This document shows, in pieces, positions 12,475 to 32,695 of a stretch of DNA of 64,000 nucleotides. Positions within the stretch are counted from its first letter, which is position 1, and every line of letters starts with the position of its first letter. A program made the position numbers and the translations under genes. This DNA comes from Odontesthes bonariensis (Eukaryota; Chordata; Actinopteri; Atheriniformes; Atherinopsidae), in the NCBI RefSeq assembly GCF_027942865.1, contig NC_134509.1, positions 35,576,197-35,640,196 on the forward strand. The letters run 5' to 3'. Under the pieces are notes generated by a model. The model saw only the letters and a list, made by a program, of their open reading frames with translations, ran no database searches and was not told the origin of the DNA.

Positions 12475-12682
12475 TTTTTTTTTTTTAAATATATATTTTT
12501 TGGGGGCTTTTTTTATGCCTTTAATGATAGGACAGTTGGAGAGAGACAGGAAGCAGAGAGAGGGGAAAGACATGCAGCAAAGGGCCGTCCGGTGCGGGAC
12601 TCAAACCGGGGCCAGCTGCAGCGAGGACTGTAGCCTCTGTACGGGGCGGCTGCTTAACCCACTACGCCACCGACCGCCTCTA
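12475..12682 (-). mobile_element. tRNA-derived SINE, antisense
   Basis: On the minus strand the head reads GGTCGGTGGCGTAGTGGGTT, giving an A-box-like TAGTGGGTTAAGCAG, and then a B-box-like GGTTTGAGTCC. A body with CTTTGCTGCATGTCTTTCCC follows, ending in an A-rich tail (T run at 12475-12485 on the plus strand). This matches a tRNA-like SINE family I know from percomorph fish. It is not a functional tRNA gene: no cloverleaf or anticodon stem was identified. Confidence 0.75.
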
Positions 12683-15133
12683 AATTCTATTCTAAAGGAG
12701 AAGTTGTTTGTGGTCATTGTGTATGTTTCTCTGCGAGAACTACTGGTTGTGAATATCAGTGCTCGGATTCTTAGCCTTCATGTCATATCTATCTAGGATT
12801 GACACATATAGACCAACATATTTTGAGACCGATACTGTGTTTTAGTTATTAGCTCCTGAAGCATTCCAGTGGTACCCTGAAGGTAAAGATTTTCATGAAT
12901 AATTTTACTGAATATTAATAAATGTCCTTGCACACTTATTAATGTTTGCTAATAACTAATCCAGCTCCTGCTTGATCCACAACAACAGTGGAATTTTTGA
13001 CTTGTGATTGTGCAGCGTTAAAGCTAATTCTTATGTGGCGAGTTTCTGTAAGTCCTTCTTTTTCACTGCCTTTATAAATTACTGGTTGTTAAAATAAAAT
13101 TGTAATTTGGTTAAGCTACGTGGTAGTGATAAAATACTTGCATCTCCAAGCTCAGTGTGTTGGTTTTCTAGCCTCCACACATTCCTGCATCGATTCATTG
13201 TCACTGATTTAACCAACCCTGATTAGGGAGTTATTAATTCCATTTAACGCAATTTGTTCAGTTGCAGTCACACATTGCTTGGTTGTTTCAAGAAACACAG
13301 CAGAATCAGAATTTCTCATGTACACATTGTTTTAATGCATGATTAACAAAAGACGGCAGACTTTTCGGAGGCATCAACAGCAACTCCTCCACTTATGTAC
13401 AGGCACAGAATATACACACAGGTTTTAATGCAGCTTCAAAGAAATTCAACACGAGACAAAGGTAGGATCTATGTTACAAAAAAAATTTAAAAAAGATACA
13501 GCAGGATAAGTAATGACAATATATTAGGAGTAAACTCACAGTGCCTTGAAAAAGATAATCTAACCAGTGTTTAATAGTTTACTACTGGAATGTGAAATAC
13601 ACAAAAAGTGATTTATGTTTTGATAGGTAATATAATAGGAAAAGGAAATTCATCTAAAACAAAACAAGGTGTCTGGATGTTACAGATAATGTTGGAATGT
13701 AACATTTTCTCATTCTCACCTCATCCAGTACTCAACCAATGATACTTAAGGACACATGCTTGATGTAATTTGACTGGTTAAATTGACTTCAGAGGCAATG
13801 CAAAGCCAGACCCATCCAGAGACTAAAACACATAAGCTACACCATTCAGCCATAACATTAAAACAACCAAATGGTAAAGTGAGTAACACTGCTCATCTTT
13901 TTAGAATGCGATATCCTGCTGGAAAAGCACATCCTGGCACTCATATGGAAGGAACCAAACACTCTAAGACATCCTCAGATTTTCCTTGCCATTGACCTGT
14001 CGTGTCAGACCTACTATGGCTCAAGTTGTGGTCCTAAATAACTGTGACTTAAATAAAGACACAGTTATGGCTCTGAAGCAAAATGTCACAAATTTAATCT
14101 GCTCTTGATCATCAGCTAACGTGTTTTGCACCGTATTTTATATGCCGTTGCAAGAACTGCTGATTTTTCTGAGACTGTGCCGCAATGTATTGTAAAAGCA
14201 CACGAAACTCTCGAAACAAACTGTCTGCACCTTTACTTCTTAGTTTATGATCATGGCAAAATTGCACTGCACAAAGTTTAATTTATACTTAGTTTATTTG
14301 AATTTGTGTTAGACAAACAGACCAGGCTTTCAGTGCTTGTGTTCTGAGCTTGCCTGTGCAAATGCCCTCCATCTCAAAATTAGGTTTACCGCTCACCAAA
14401 AGAAAAGGCTGAAAAACTAAAATATGTTGTGTTTAAAAAAACAACAAATTATAGTTACATTTAGGTGTTAAAAAAATAACGTTAAGAATTCTGAAAGTAT
14501 GAATGTTGGCATGCAAGCAATATTACATATGACCTCAGAGGTGAGTTCAGTCATGTTGATCTCAGAAAAAAAAAAAAGAGTAGAATATTGTAATCTAAAA
14601 TTACGGAATGCTGACAGAATTGACTGACAGACCTATAAAAATCTATGTTCAGAGGAATGAATGATTGAATTAATAAATGATCAAGGATGCAGTAAGCACC
14701 AGTGACTCGTGCAAATGTATGTAGCACTCCATTGAGTCTCATTCCAAATCAAAACCACCAGTAACTTGAATATTTAAAAATTAACTTTACAACTAAAGAT
14801 AGTCTTGTATCTACCACAAAGGTATTCTGGAAAATATAGTTAATCATAAAATGTTTTTTTTTTTTTTTAAACTTTGCAATAAGTTAGTTTCATTAAGTTA
14901 GTAGCATTAAAAAGAAACAAATAGCATCACATTCACAGCTCACTTTTTGTTTAGATCATATCATGTAAACTTCACAGCTTTAGACAGCAGAAATGTGCTG
15001 CAGAGACTTACAGTATGGCAGCTCTGCACAGTACAGTTCCAGGCCGGATGCTGATATACTTGACCCAAACCCCCTTCAAAAGTCTGAACTGTGTTTTAGC
15101 TTGTTCCTAATCTAAAGAGGGCACCATTTTCCG
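12683..15133. other. Non-coding DNA downstream of tmx2
   Basis: AT-rich, with no gene recognised. It includes a degenerate repeat at 13835-13990 and T or A runs near 14565 and 14855. Confidence 0.5.
13835..13990. repeat. Degenerate dispersed fish repeat (copy 2)
   Basis: ACCATTCAGCCATAACATTA followed by GTGAGTAACACTGCTCATC, then a segment with TCCTGCTGGAAAAGCACATC. It is related to the stretch at 4130-4400. Confidence 0.5.
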
Positions 15134-15139
15134 TTTATT
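15134..15139 (-). promoter_or_regulatory. Candidate tmx2 polyadenylation signal
   Basis: AATAAA on the minus strand, about 310 bases past the tmx2 stop codon. It is the nearest canonical signal I noticed. Confidence 0.4.
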
Positions 15140-15446
15140 TCTTCATGAAGGGAAAATGGACAGCTTTAGTGAAACTGCAACACAACTGAAATATTGGGTT
15201 AAAAAGGAGATTTAGTGTTGAGCTACTGTGGCATTTTAATTCTAATAATAGCACAGGCACTAAAAACCAACACTTGGACTTTTTCTGTTGTACGTTCCTG
15301 TGACATCCCTAAAAGAAATCAGCCAGTGGTGCTGATTCACAAGTGAACAAACTGAACACTTTGAAGTTTAGCGTAAAAACGAGGTGGAGGATGAGTTGGA
15401 CGAACAGGTTCCTCCCAGAAGTCAAAGCCTTGCGATACCAGCCATT

Positions 15447-22896
<7,450 letters not shown>

Positions 22897-23009
22897 TTTC
22901 TAATAAACTAGTCTGCGGTTTTAAGAGAAGAATCCGTTAATGGCTTTGCGTTTTCTGGCTAGTAAGCAAGTAGAATACGATCTATGGCGAGTGGATGGCA
23001 GGAAATAAA

Positions 23010-23017
23010 ACTTCCGG
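23010..23017 (-). promoter_or_regulatory. ETS-type site upstream of tmx2
   Basis: Minus strand CCGGAAGT, about 115 bases before the tmx2 ATG, a common arrangement in housekeeping promoters without TATA boxes. The match is to a short motif only. Confidence 0.35.
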
Positions 23018-25486
23018 TTCAGATATATAAAAATAAAACAAATTAGAACAAAAGTTTTTTCACCACGTTGCCTTTATAAACAAATTTGCTACACTGTGAA
23101 ATGAGTTCCAATAATTGTGATGCTATGGTTTATTATTTCATCATATACTTAAATACAATGGTTATGTCGTTGCCCTAGATTGACACGTGCTATTTTATTA
23201 TGAAAACTGAATATTTTCAATGTGTTATAGTGGTTAACTCCTGTTAACATGGTTCAGCTTTGGCGTCTTGAATTGGCCCAATTTTAAACAAACCGATTAA
23301 AAAGGTGGAAAGTTGTGCGAGGTCAAATAGGACGAATTTGTCGTCAAGAAGTATTTCTAAGTACAATTCAATGCGTTGATTAACTGAAAACGAACTGGTA
23401 CGTTGATTATAACTGATCGTGTATAGAGGCCTACTTTTATTGATAAAATGTCAACATTCACTGTTCCGAGCCCTCTAATATTAACGCTAGTCATCCATTG
23501 TTCAGTCAACGCAAGCCGCATTCAGTTCATTTTCAATGAAATCCAACCGATCGTTGTCGCCGTGCTCGCAAAGCATGCTGGGCGAGCGGGGGACCTGCGG
23601 CACGTCAAAATGTTGGGCTCTCCCGAAGTTTATGCAAATTTGCCACGGCAGCCGTAGTGCGTTACCCGATGACAGTAGATCATGTAGGCGTGTCATGATA
23701 GGTTTGTCGTGACGAAAGCATCGCGGAGAAAAATCAAAAATAATAAAGATGGAGGAGTGTTTGATTACAGCGGTTAGCGGGTTCCCCGTTTTATTCGATC
23801 TATCCCTGCCATAATACAGGGATACAAATAAAAGACGAGGCGTGGAGGAAGGTGGCGGAGATTGTGGGTGTCCCTGGTGGGTTGACATCTGTGTGAACTG
23901 TACAAAATTACATGAACACCTTTCAAACATCATGGCCAGTAATGTATGCTAATGTAAATGGCTAGGTCATTCCCCTGGTTGTCTTCGTGGTGATGAGCTA
24001 GATATGTTATATTATGTATAGTAAAATAATGAATGAAATAAATGAAGGGCATCACTCAGTTTTTTTTCCCTTTGTTTATTCACCCCTGAACGTTTCGGGT
24101 ATTGCTCATGTCATTGCTATTGCGGGCAAAATGAACAGCAGCAGTGGCCAGAATGGCTGTGCTAAAACGATTGTAGGCGAATAAACACACCTATCGATCT
24201 CCTGTGTCGCATCAGCAGCAGCAGCACAATAGCAGCTCTCCTCGCTCGCAGATCCAGATCCATGGTGCAATATGAAATAATGTTCCATTGCTGACGATTT
24301 ATACACATTAATTTCCCTCCAAAACTCAAATTTTTAGAGGGAGAAACTTCGGTTGGTTAAAATCACAAGTTATTTACTTTCCCCCAGAGCCATTCTACCG
24401 TATGTTCTATCTACAACTTCGTATACACGCCCCTCTGTACACGCCCACTGTAGTAGCAACACGGCGACACTAGGCATCCAATCCGGCGAGTTAAGTTGAC
24501 GTGACGGAACAATGGATCTCTACCGTAACGGTTATCAGCTAGACCCTGAAACGGATGCAGAGCGAGATAAAAGCATAATTCCAATTTTCATTATTCATTT
24601 CCCAAGACCATCCTCCTTTTCTAATAAACCAAAAAAACTTTTTGTACCGTTTTAAAGGCCACTTATTTGATTGTGCTCAGAAGAAACATAGACGTGAACC
24701 TCAGTTGTGTACGTCAGTAAAGGGTGATTGGATAACTCTAAATACAGATTGTATTTTACTTCATATCCAGTTATGTTTCTGAGGTTACTGTTATCTTGTT
24801 TGTTAACTACTGTTTTTTTGTAAACATGTATGTATAATAGAGTTTTTATATTTTATTTAAATTAAATTTAGAATATAAATATTTTGTGTCAGTGCTCAAA
24901 TGGCTTTATGAATACAAAGTGAGCTCTTTGATTTAAACCAAAAGCATCAAAATATCACTTTAGAGAAATGATAAGCCACATATTGTATAATACACAAAGT
25001 ACATCTGTTCTTTGTGCCAATGCTGTTGTTGGGAGGGTAACTTATTTGATCAATTATAAGACTTTAAAGTACCATAGGCAATTAATTTGTGCTTTCTCAA
25101 AGTACAGGTGTAATTAAAACAATAGCCTACAGCCATTAGCTTATTGTACAGAACATTCTTGATTGGTTAAGCATGGAATGATAGCTGTAAAATATCTATT
25201 CTATCTTTTTCCTGAATTGCTTTCCCATTGTATTTTCATATTGTTTGTGCTGTTCTAGCCTTGAACATTTAAAAAATACTTACAGCCAGGCAGCACAAAT
25301 AGAGGTAACAATTCCCCTTCCTTAAAAACTGCCTATAGTCAAAATTTACATATACCATATTAGATTATGTTCTGTTATTTTGTCCTTGCTACCAAGTTTT
25401 TGTCCAAGGAAGGAATAATTCATATGTACAGGAAACTAATGCTCATCGTGGGTGAGATATAAAGATATTAAGAATAGTCTGGTGGT
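23018..25486. other. Intergenic DNA with one transposon remnant
   Basis: No host gene recognised. It contains the MADF-like remnant at 23748-23945 and otherwise unassigned sequence. The CpG-containing stretch at 24420-24580 might be regulatory, but no element is diagnosable. Confidence 0.4.
23748..23945 (+). pseudogene. MADF-like DNA-binding domain remnant, probably from a Harbinger element
   Basis: A plus-strand reading starts MEECLITAVSGFPVLFDLSL; after a stop and one frame change it continues KDEAWRKVAEIVGVPGG. This layout (short N-terminus, hydrophobic LYD-like block, then WRKVAEIVG) is that of a MADF domain as carried by PIF/Harbinger partner proteins. Stops occur at two places, and no transposase or inverted termini were found nearby. 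The fold assignment rests on about 35 residues. Confidence 0.5.
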
Positions 25487-25984
25487 CAGAGCCGGCCCAA
25501 GGCATATGCCAACTATGCGGTCGCTTAGGGCCCCCACGCCACCAGGGGGCCCCGAGAGCAATTTTGAATTTAATTTTGATTACAACTTTATTTTTCTGTA
25601 AGATAATGTGAATGTCATTTGATTCTATTTTGTATTTGTATTTTGAACATTTTGCACACCATTGCACATCTGAAAGAAATTAAACTATTTAACGTGTTTA
25701 CTATAAATGCAGTCTCCAGCCTGCTGATGTTACTTTCAAATAGTTAAATTAATGAGCCATACTTATACATCACTCTTTATGTAGAAGTTAATTAAACCAT
25801 ATTTATGAGTTTGCTGACACCTGTATAATGTAAGATGATTACAAATAATGCTAATGATTGTGGGTCCGTTACACACATAACAGTGTAGCCTATGGAATAA
25901 TGAGGCATCTGGAGCTGAGGTGATGGTAGGGGGGCCCCAAATGAAATTCTGCTTAAGGCCCCATAAAGGCTTGGGCCGGCCCTG
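25487..25984. mobile_element. hAT MITE (498 bp)
   Basis: Ends CAGAGCCGGCCCAAG and CTTGGGCCGGCCCTG form an inverted repeat with one mismatch, followed by G- and C-rich subterminal blocks on both sides. Flanking octamers CTGGTGGT (25479-25486) and CTGGAGGT (25985-25992) match at 7 of 8. No open frame belongs to it. Confidence 0.75.
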
Positions 25985-26877
25985 CTGGAGGTTATAGATT
26001 TAGTGACTTTGAAGTTGATGGTTTGAGACCAGGATCTAGCAACTGCACTTTCATTCTTAATTGTAGCACCTGCAGTAGGGAATAAAACAAAACCAATATG
26101 AAAATAGTAAAAGCAAAAGCTTTTAAGAAAAAAAAAAGACCTAAAAAGCAAAAGCACAGCAGAAGATGACCATGAAAAAAATACAAATGAATTATATGTA
26201 TAAAAATTGATAATAAACATATTTCCACAATTGCTTTTTTGTGGCACACTATTATAACAGGCTGGCACTTTTGCCAGACATAAAAATGAGTCTGAAATTG
26301 TGACTGAAAACTGACCCATTGAGATTACACATCAACTTGTGGCCATTATTAAAGCAATTCAGTGCAGTGATTTCAGAAATATTGCATGTACAATGATGTT
26401 CAAGAGAGTAGGGTAAAAGTGAGAAAGGTTGTCGAACATTTACTTTCATTCACAGCCTCCTGTGGGACCACAAGGTAAGCACTGCTGCTGATGTGAGAGC
26501 CTCAGGTGCTGCTGCCTTTGACAGAACAGAGCAGTGACAGGGAAAGGTTTATTGCAGTAGGAGACCTGCTCTTGCAAGATTTGTCAATTAGACACTGTTT
26601 TTTTAAACAAAAAAAGTCTAATCGGCCTAGATGTCAATTAAACTTTCATAATTTTACCATAAACATTGGTTTCTATTAAGTTTCTTGGCAAGTTTCTATT
26701 GAAAGTATGGCCATTAAGATTATTAATGATTTTATCTTGACATGCAATACCAACCAACTGCACTTGAATGCAGAATAGTGGATGTATTTACTGTGGAGGC
26801 ATAGGAAATATGGCACATCTTTGAGGATTTTCAGCAGTTTCTGCAGTTGTTATAATTTAGAGGATCTTAACCAGTTA
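25985..26877. other. Intergenic, nothing recognised
   Basis: AT-rich spacer without a recognisable gene or repeat. Confidence 0.4.
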
Positions 26878-28975
26878 GGCCCAATCCCAATTCTATTTTC
26901 TACCCCTTCGCCTACCCCTCGCCCCTACCCCTCGCCCCTTCAAACGTAGGGGTAGGCGAAGGGCTAAGAATGTCACCCCTTCGAATTGGGACAGCACTTC
27001 ACACTCACAAACGTAATAAATCCGCGCCGTCAGTTGTTACGTAACCAAAAGCGACAGCTTTAGCCAGAAGTAAACAAACATGACCGGTGCTGTGGTGTTC
27101 GCGCTGTCCTGGGCTATTCGGATATTTTTAGAAATATCTGCGTCGAATCGACGGAGTGCCATCAGGCGAAGGCGTCTTCGACATCTGGGAGCATTGCTGG
27201 ATCTTGTTACGGTATGTACAATAAGAAATTAATGCAAATAACGCTTGTGAGTGAGCAGCTGGTAGCTTCCAGAGCCGGCGTGTGAAAATGATTGTGTGTG
27301 TGTGTGTGTTTGAAAGTGCTTCTAACTGTACATTTGTGATATCGTGTAATATAGAAACAATTTGCTTGTCTCGTTGGATTTGCTGATTTATTGACTGGAG
27401 TAGTATCCTAACCTGGCTAACCTAGCTGAAAGCATAAGCTAACGTTTAGCCTTTGTTACTCGCCTCGTTCCGTTTGGAATAAACAATGCGTTTTTGAAGC
27501 GGTTTTCTTTGTACCAGGTTCAGATTTGATGACTTAAATAAATGCACTGCATTGTGTGCGCTATCAATGTGTTGGTTTGGGAGGATGAAAGCCTGATCTT
27601 TCCATGTTTTTCTTTCCAGCAGACGGGTTGTCCTGCAAATTCTTGCCCATTGGACCACAACATAAAATGATCTGTTAAGATGTTATTGTTTTGTTTGAGA
27701 ATGTACCCCAATTTTTTTGTTATCCCTTGTATAATAAATCTCTTCATACCAATATCCGTTCCAGTCGTTAATATGATGTTGATGTGATAGCCTAATCATG
27801 CTCACAAACCTTTTGTCCTTAATTTCTTTTATTAGGCTCACATTACAGACTGGTAAGGCAGCTTATTTTCAGAAATAACAGCTTAAAGTGTCTGCTGTAA
27901 AGTGTCTGCTGCAAATATGGACAATAAACAGTATGAATATAAACAGTATGAATATAAACGGGCAACAGTGCAATCATCAAGAACGAGATGACCGGAGCAG
28001 GAACAGCGAAGGTGCTTGGCGCATCGGAGGTGCTGCATGGGCTCAGTGATGTTCTGGGGGAACAAGACACGACATGACATTATAGCATGTACTTTCATCC
28101 ATTGTAAAAAAAATTTAAAAAGGTGTTTCAGAATGCGGTAGTGGTGGGTGTGTGTACAATAGGTGCATGGCGCATCAACTCACCGTAAAGTTTGTCTATC
28201 ATGCGCTCAAACCGAGCTAAAAAGCGCTCCGTTTTCTGCTCGTGGCGCTTCTGCTCCTTCAGGCTCTCCTGTATCAGGTAATCCATTATGGGATTGGACT
28301 TCCTACTTCTTTTTGGGGATGGGGATGACTTTAGAAACAGATCTTCGTTTTCGGCGCTAAACCTGATCAGGCTCTTTGTGCTTGAGTCCCTGTGAATCAG
28401 TCACGTATATGAATACTTGTGATAATAGGTAGCGAAATGACGCTCATGTCACTCAAAAGGAACTTATCTATGGTTAACCAACTACATTGCTTGTAAATAC
28501 TCGCGTTACAATTTAAAAAAACAACTCTTTCGCAGCACCTTCACATGCATTGACCGATTACTCCATGTAAAATAGCGACTTTTCCCATGTGCGTTTATAA
28601 CAGAAAATAACTACACATTGCCACCATGTTAAACTCACACAATACACCAGTTATCACAACCTAAAACGATTAAAACAGTTAAATTATGGCAAAAAGATAG
28701 AAGAATTTACATTTGTGTGGTGCTCTTGCTTCTGCCATTTTTAAAAAGACTCACGATCTCCCGGTAGTCGCGTTGTACTCTGGGAAATATATCATACCCC
28801 TTCAAACGGAGTCTGCCTGGCCGAAGCCCTCCGTTTCAAGGGCTACAACGGAGGGGTAGGGCTAAGGGGAAGGGCTTTGGAAGAGTATTGGGACAACACT
28901 ACCCCTACACGTGAACGCGCAAAACGGAGGGGAAGGGGTAAGGGGTGGGGCCAAGGGGTGAATTGGGATTGGGCC
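26878..28975. mobile_element. Harbinger-type transposon (2098 bp)
   Basis: Perfect 16-base inverted termini GGCCCAATCCCAATTC, with TTA on both sides (26875-26877, 28976-28978), the usual PIF/Harbinger target. Subterminal C-rich and G-rich blocks built on CCCCTTC and CGAAGGG recur near both ends. A plus-strand exon-like frame at 27080-27211 (MTGAVVFALSWAIRIF, Arg-rich end RRSAIRRRRLRHL, donor GTATGT) and a minus-strand piece at 28184-28340 (NPIMDYLIQESLKEQKRHEQ, donor GTGAGT) look like ends of the transposase-side and Myb-side proteins. The central transposase was not found, so it is probably internally deleted. Confidence 0.7.
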
Positions 28976-29934
28976 TTAGCATGGGAACAGCACCACCATA
29001 GGCAAAGACAGCGAGGGGATCATCAGTGTGCTTTTGTTATCTATGCAGGAAATCTATTAGAGGGAATAGCCTGCAATTCATTACAACTGTATTTATGTAA
29101 TACCACTTAATTAAAAGTAAGTGGTCTGGCAGAGGGTAACGGGAGAATAGTTTTAACAGGAAGATACCTCCATCAGAACCAGACAGTTGTGGGGTGAGCA
29201 GACAGGATAGTGACCATAGGTAACAGGGCACATTTTCTATGTTTCTGAGTGGTTACAACTGGATACACCCATGACCATAACAAAAAAGTAAGTTATACAT
29301 AAGGGAAATTATTGCTCCAATGATTGATCCTATGACCAAACTATGATATCATCCTCATTACACATTGTATTGACATCACCTTTAATCCTGAATTATTTTT
29401 TGAAGAAAAATGACCACTTTTGCACTGTGTTACATTGTGTAATATAATATAATATAATATGATATAATATATATAATAAACCACTGCAGTTAGCCCACAT
29501 CAACGTGAACAGGAACTGTCAGTACCGCACAGTGGAAAGAAGAAGATGAGTAGGAGGAATTCTGATGTTTTAAGATTTTTAAAACTATTTCTAAAAAGAT
29601 TTTCATTTTGATATCATCATCCTAATTAAATTATCTTTTGCTGTTATGTGCTACTATTGCTAATATATTATTGCATATTATATGCTATTGTTGTTGGTTT
29701 GATTTTTTTATATATCAAGCTTAAAATATGTGTCATTGCTCTCTTCTGGCTGAAGCACCTAGTCTGGGATGGGTTTATTGCTATAAATCTTTAGTCATTT
29801 GTGCCAGGAGCTGGTCTCAGTTCAGCTATTAGGGTTTGGCTCTGCCTTTTCATCTGCTCCAATCAGAGCCGCTCAGTCACCGCTGACGCATGTGTGCCAG
29901 GTGTCAATTGAACACACTTAGAGGAAACCATAGA
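28976..29934. other. Intergenic, short AT repeats only
   Basis: An ATAATATAAT-type tract lies at about 29437-29478. No gene seen. Confidence 0.4.
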
Positions 29935-30170
29935 GGAATACAATACAATAGAATAGAAAAATACTTTATTCATCAAAGTGGCTCATCTTTGTTTTGAAAA
30001 AAACGTATCCCTCACCTCAGAGTCAAACGCACTACAATAAAAAGAGGAAAGAAACAAGATAACAAAATAAAAAGACAAACAAACAAAGAACAAGTAAACA
30101 AACAGACAAACAAATAAGTAAATAAAATAAAATAAATAAATAACAAATTACATTTTTACCTGAATCAGAA
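29935..30170 (-). repeat. LINE 3' tail, antisense, plus A-rich tract
   Basis: AATAGAATAGAAAAATACTT followed by TATTCATCAAAGTGG is the reverse of the AAGTATTTTTCTATTCTATT tail seen near 55400. An A/AC-rich tract (AAACAAACAAAG, AAATAAATAAAT) follows. Confidence 0.5.
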
Positions 30171-30219
30171 AATTAATTGTAAATGTAACAATACATTAAT
30201 CATTAGGCAATGTGTCTCA

Positions 30220-30850
30220 TCATTAATTGAACAAACTACAAAGAAAGCTGGCTCTGTGCTGGGGACTGCTCTGGAGCCCCTGAAGCTGATTCAATTCAAT
30301 TAAATTCAGTTCAATTTTATTTATATAGCACCAAATCACATCAAATGTGATCTCAAGGCACTTTGAGTGTTGTCAGCTAGACAAGGAAAGCGCAATACAA
30401 GTACAGTCCATCTACCATTCCATTTACTGCAAATATACAGTCCAATTCAAGTCAATTACAATGTACAATTGTAATACAACCATACAACCATAATTTAATC
30501 AAATGCAAAAATTCCAAAATAGTCCAATTAAACAAAAGTTGCTTGGGTAAGGAAACCAACATTCTGCATTCTCTTTTGATTATGCAAAAGAGAATGCGGC
30601 AAGTTGATGAACATAATATTTCTGTATATTTCCTGCTGTAAAGCACTTTGGTACATCGTAAGGATTGTCTGTAAAGGGCTGTATAAATAAAATACATTTA
30701 CATTTACATTTACATAATGAGGAAAACTGCCCACCCACTACATAATATATAGTGTTGAAAAAATGCAGGATGTTCAGTCAGAGGCTTCTTTAGCTCAGAA
30801 CGATACAGGAGGTAATCTCTTCCCGGAGCAATAACTATACACAATGACAA
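30220..30850 (+). mobile_element. Rex1-like LINE fragment split by LINE tails
   Basis: 30248-30290 reads [13 protein letters not shown] in the plus frame, equal in position to [14 protein letters not shown] of the Rex1-like copy at 40970. 30770-30840 corresponds to its last codons (GGCTTCTTTAGCTCAGAACG...). Between them, 30293-30700 holds an L2-type tail (TTTATTTATATAGCACCAAA, ATCTCAAGGCACTTTGAG) and a second tail ending ATAAATAAAATACATTTACA. Confidence 0.6.
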
Positions 30851-31420
30851 CTAATAATGATTAATGAAAAAAGAAAAATAATACTGCAACATTATAATTT
30901 GCATTTGAGATAAATGTTGCAGTATTATTTCTTATTTTAGAGATAAATTGAGATAGATAAAGTATGTTTCCATTTTATTTAATTTTGACTGATATAAATT
31001 CAAATTTGTGCAATAGAATAGAATAGAAATAGAAATAGAAAAATACTTAATTCATAATTATTTACAATGACAATTAATCTTATTATATTATTGAAACTTC
31101 AGATCTCTTAATACAAGCACAACTGAGAACTAATAAAGAGAATAACTAATGCTTTTTAAAAGCAGTGTAAGTAGATTTATGGTCACATTAAAGTTGTGTT
31201 ACATGTCCAACAAACACTTTTCTATCATCGGGAAAAATCCCATTAGCCTACTAATCACAAACGGTTCCAACATATTTTTTCTTTGAAAATCTTTGTAGTG
31301 CAGCAACATGTGCATCCAGCATCGATTGAATGGTTAAACATTTTAGATTGAAATTCAAACAGGAAATGCTGTGTATCACTGTCGTTTCCTTGATTCAAAC
31401 TTGTGTCGTTATGATTGTCG

Positions 31421-31568
31421 TCCCAACAAGCGGCTCGAGAAACACAAACCGAGACGGGATTAGCAGCAGTTGAAGCTGCCGAGGTACCGAACGCTATTTC
31501 TGGTTTCAGTTCGCCTCCGACACTCGGACCGCAGACATTTTTCTATCCAGACCGACACGGGGAGACAG
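31421..31568 (+). other. tesk2: Probable non-coding first exon of tesk2
   Basis: A GC- and CpG-richer stretch that ends GACACGGGGAGACAG followed by donor GTGAGC. It contains no ATG in a useful frame. The distance and orientation fit a 5' UTR exon of the kinase gene. The partner acceptor is uncertain; candidates are TTTTGTTACAG near 32055, ACTCTTCCACAG near 32080 and GCATTCATCAG near 32471. Confidence 0.4.
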
Positions 31569-32580
31569 GTGAGCCGTCTACCGTGCCTCTGCAGCCGCCT
31601 TGTCATTGACTTCTCCCCCTCTTATTAACATAAGCTACGATTGTTATAAAGATTTAATTCACGATATAAACATTTAGAATACTACATGTTCCTGATCATT
31701 TTACCACGTGTTATTTACCCCTCGCATCAGTGAAAAATAATACCAATGAATTGGCCTGTAATTATTATTAAGCCTAGCAGTACGATTAATTCGTGCAGGT
31801 CGATGTCATCCAGAGGAGGTAATAGCTTATCGTCCTGTGAGGTGATTCTCTGTGGCTGCAAGCCTTATGGCACATGAAATCGATGGGGACTAACATAAAA
31901 CGGGGCCCCTAGTCCACGAAATCAAAGCTTAGGCTCTGTGTCCTGTTAGAACAAAATGGTGATATTTGCCTTGTGACTGTATCATTGTGCTGTTTCTATA
32001 CTCCATCTTAAGCTGCAGGAAACCCACTGGTGCTGCGGCTGTATTTTGTTACAGAAATATCCCTGTTACTCTTCCACAGGGACCTGTGTATGACCTTCTC
32101 CCGGTACTGTGCAGCAGCAGCAGGGTCAGTCACTACACCCCTCACACTCAGGGATGGTCGTGGGAGCAGAGCCATCGCACTTACTGACACCGTGAGGAGG
32201 CGTTCAGGGACTGTGGGAATAACTACAATCCTGGTAGCGACAGCTTGGAGAATTTGAGGGTTCCTGTTTATTGGACCTTGTTGAGGGTCACTTTGGCAGT
32301 ATGGATTAAAACAATCACAAACCAAGGAGGAATAGTGGACTATTCACGTAAAATTAGATTAATGTCTGAATGCTGAACAAATTAGTTATTTGGCTCTCTC
32401 AAGAGAGGGAGATTACACTTTTTCCGTTACACTTTGTTGTGTAATCGAGTCTTCCACTCAGCATTCATCAGGGTGGAACTGGAAAAGAAGGATACCCTCT
32501 CAGCGTGTGTTCGACAAACTTATGATTGGGTCATCAGGTAATTAATTTACCTTGGGATCATTTCTGATCATTCTGTCACC

Positions 32581-32631
32581 ATGATGGTGGAAAGCACCAT
32601 CACCACGTGCCTCGGGACTACTGTGGTTTAA
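32581..32631 (+). other. Upstream ORF before the tesk2 start
   Basis: ATGATGGTGGAAAGC opens a 16-codon frame that stops at TAA 32629-32631, 65 bases before the kinase start. It could lower translation of the main frame if it is part of the mRNA. Confidence 0.3.
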
Positions 32632-32695
32632 CAGACATTTTGGCTCCCCTGTGGGAAACAGCAGCGCATCTGGAGTGTGGTGGTCCACCCGTATC

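Noticed and set aside
12590-12682. tRNA gene
   Set aside because: A- and B-box-like motifs belong to a SINE head with an A-rich tail; no cloverleaf or anticodon arm could be drawn.
23502-23933. 143-codon minus-strand frame
   Set aside because: Opposite strand of the MADF-like remnant; composition and lack of any recognisable domain suggest chance.
25792-26319. 175-codon minus-strand frame
   Set aside because: Runs across the border of a hAT MITE into AT-rich DNA; low-complexity F/S-rich, no domain.
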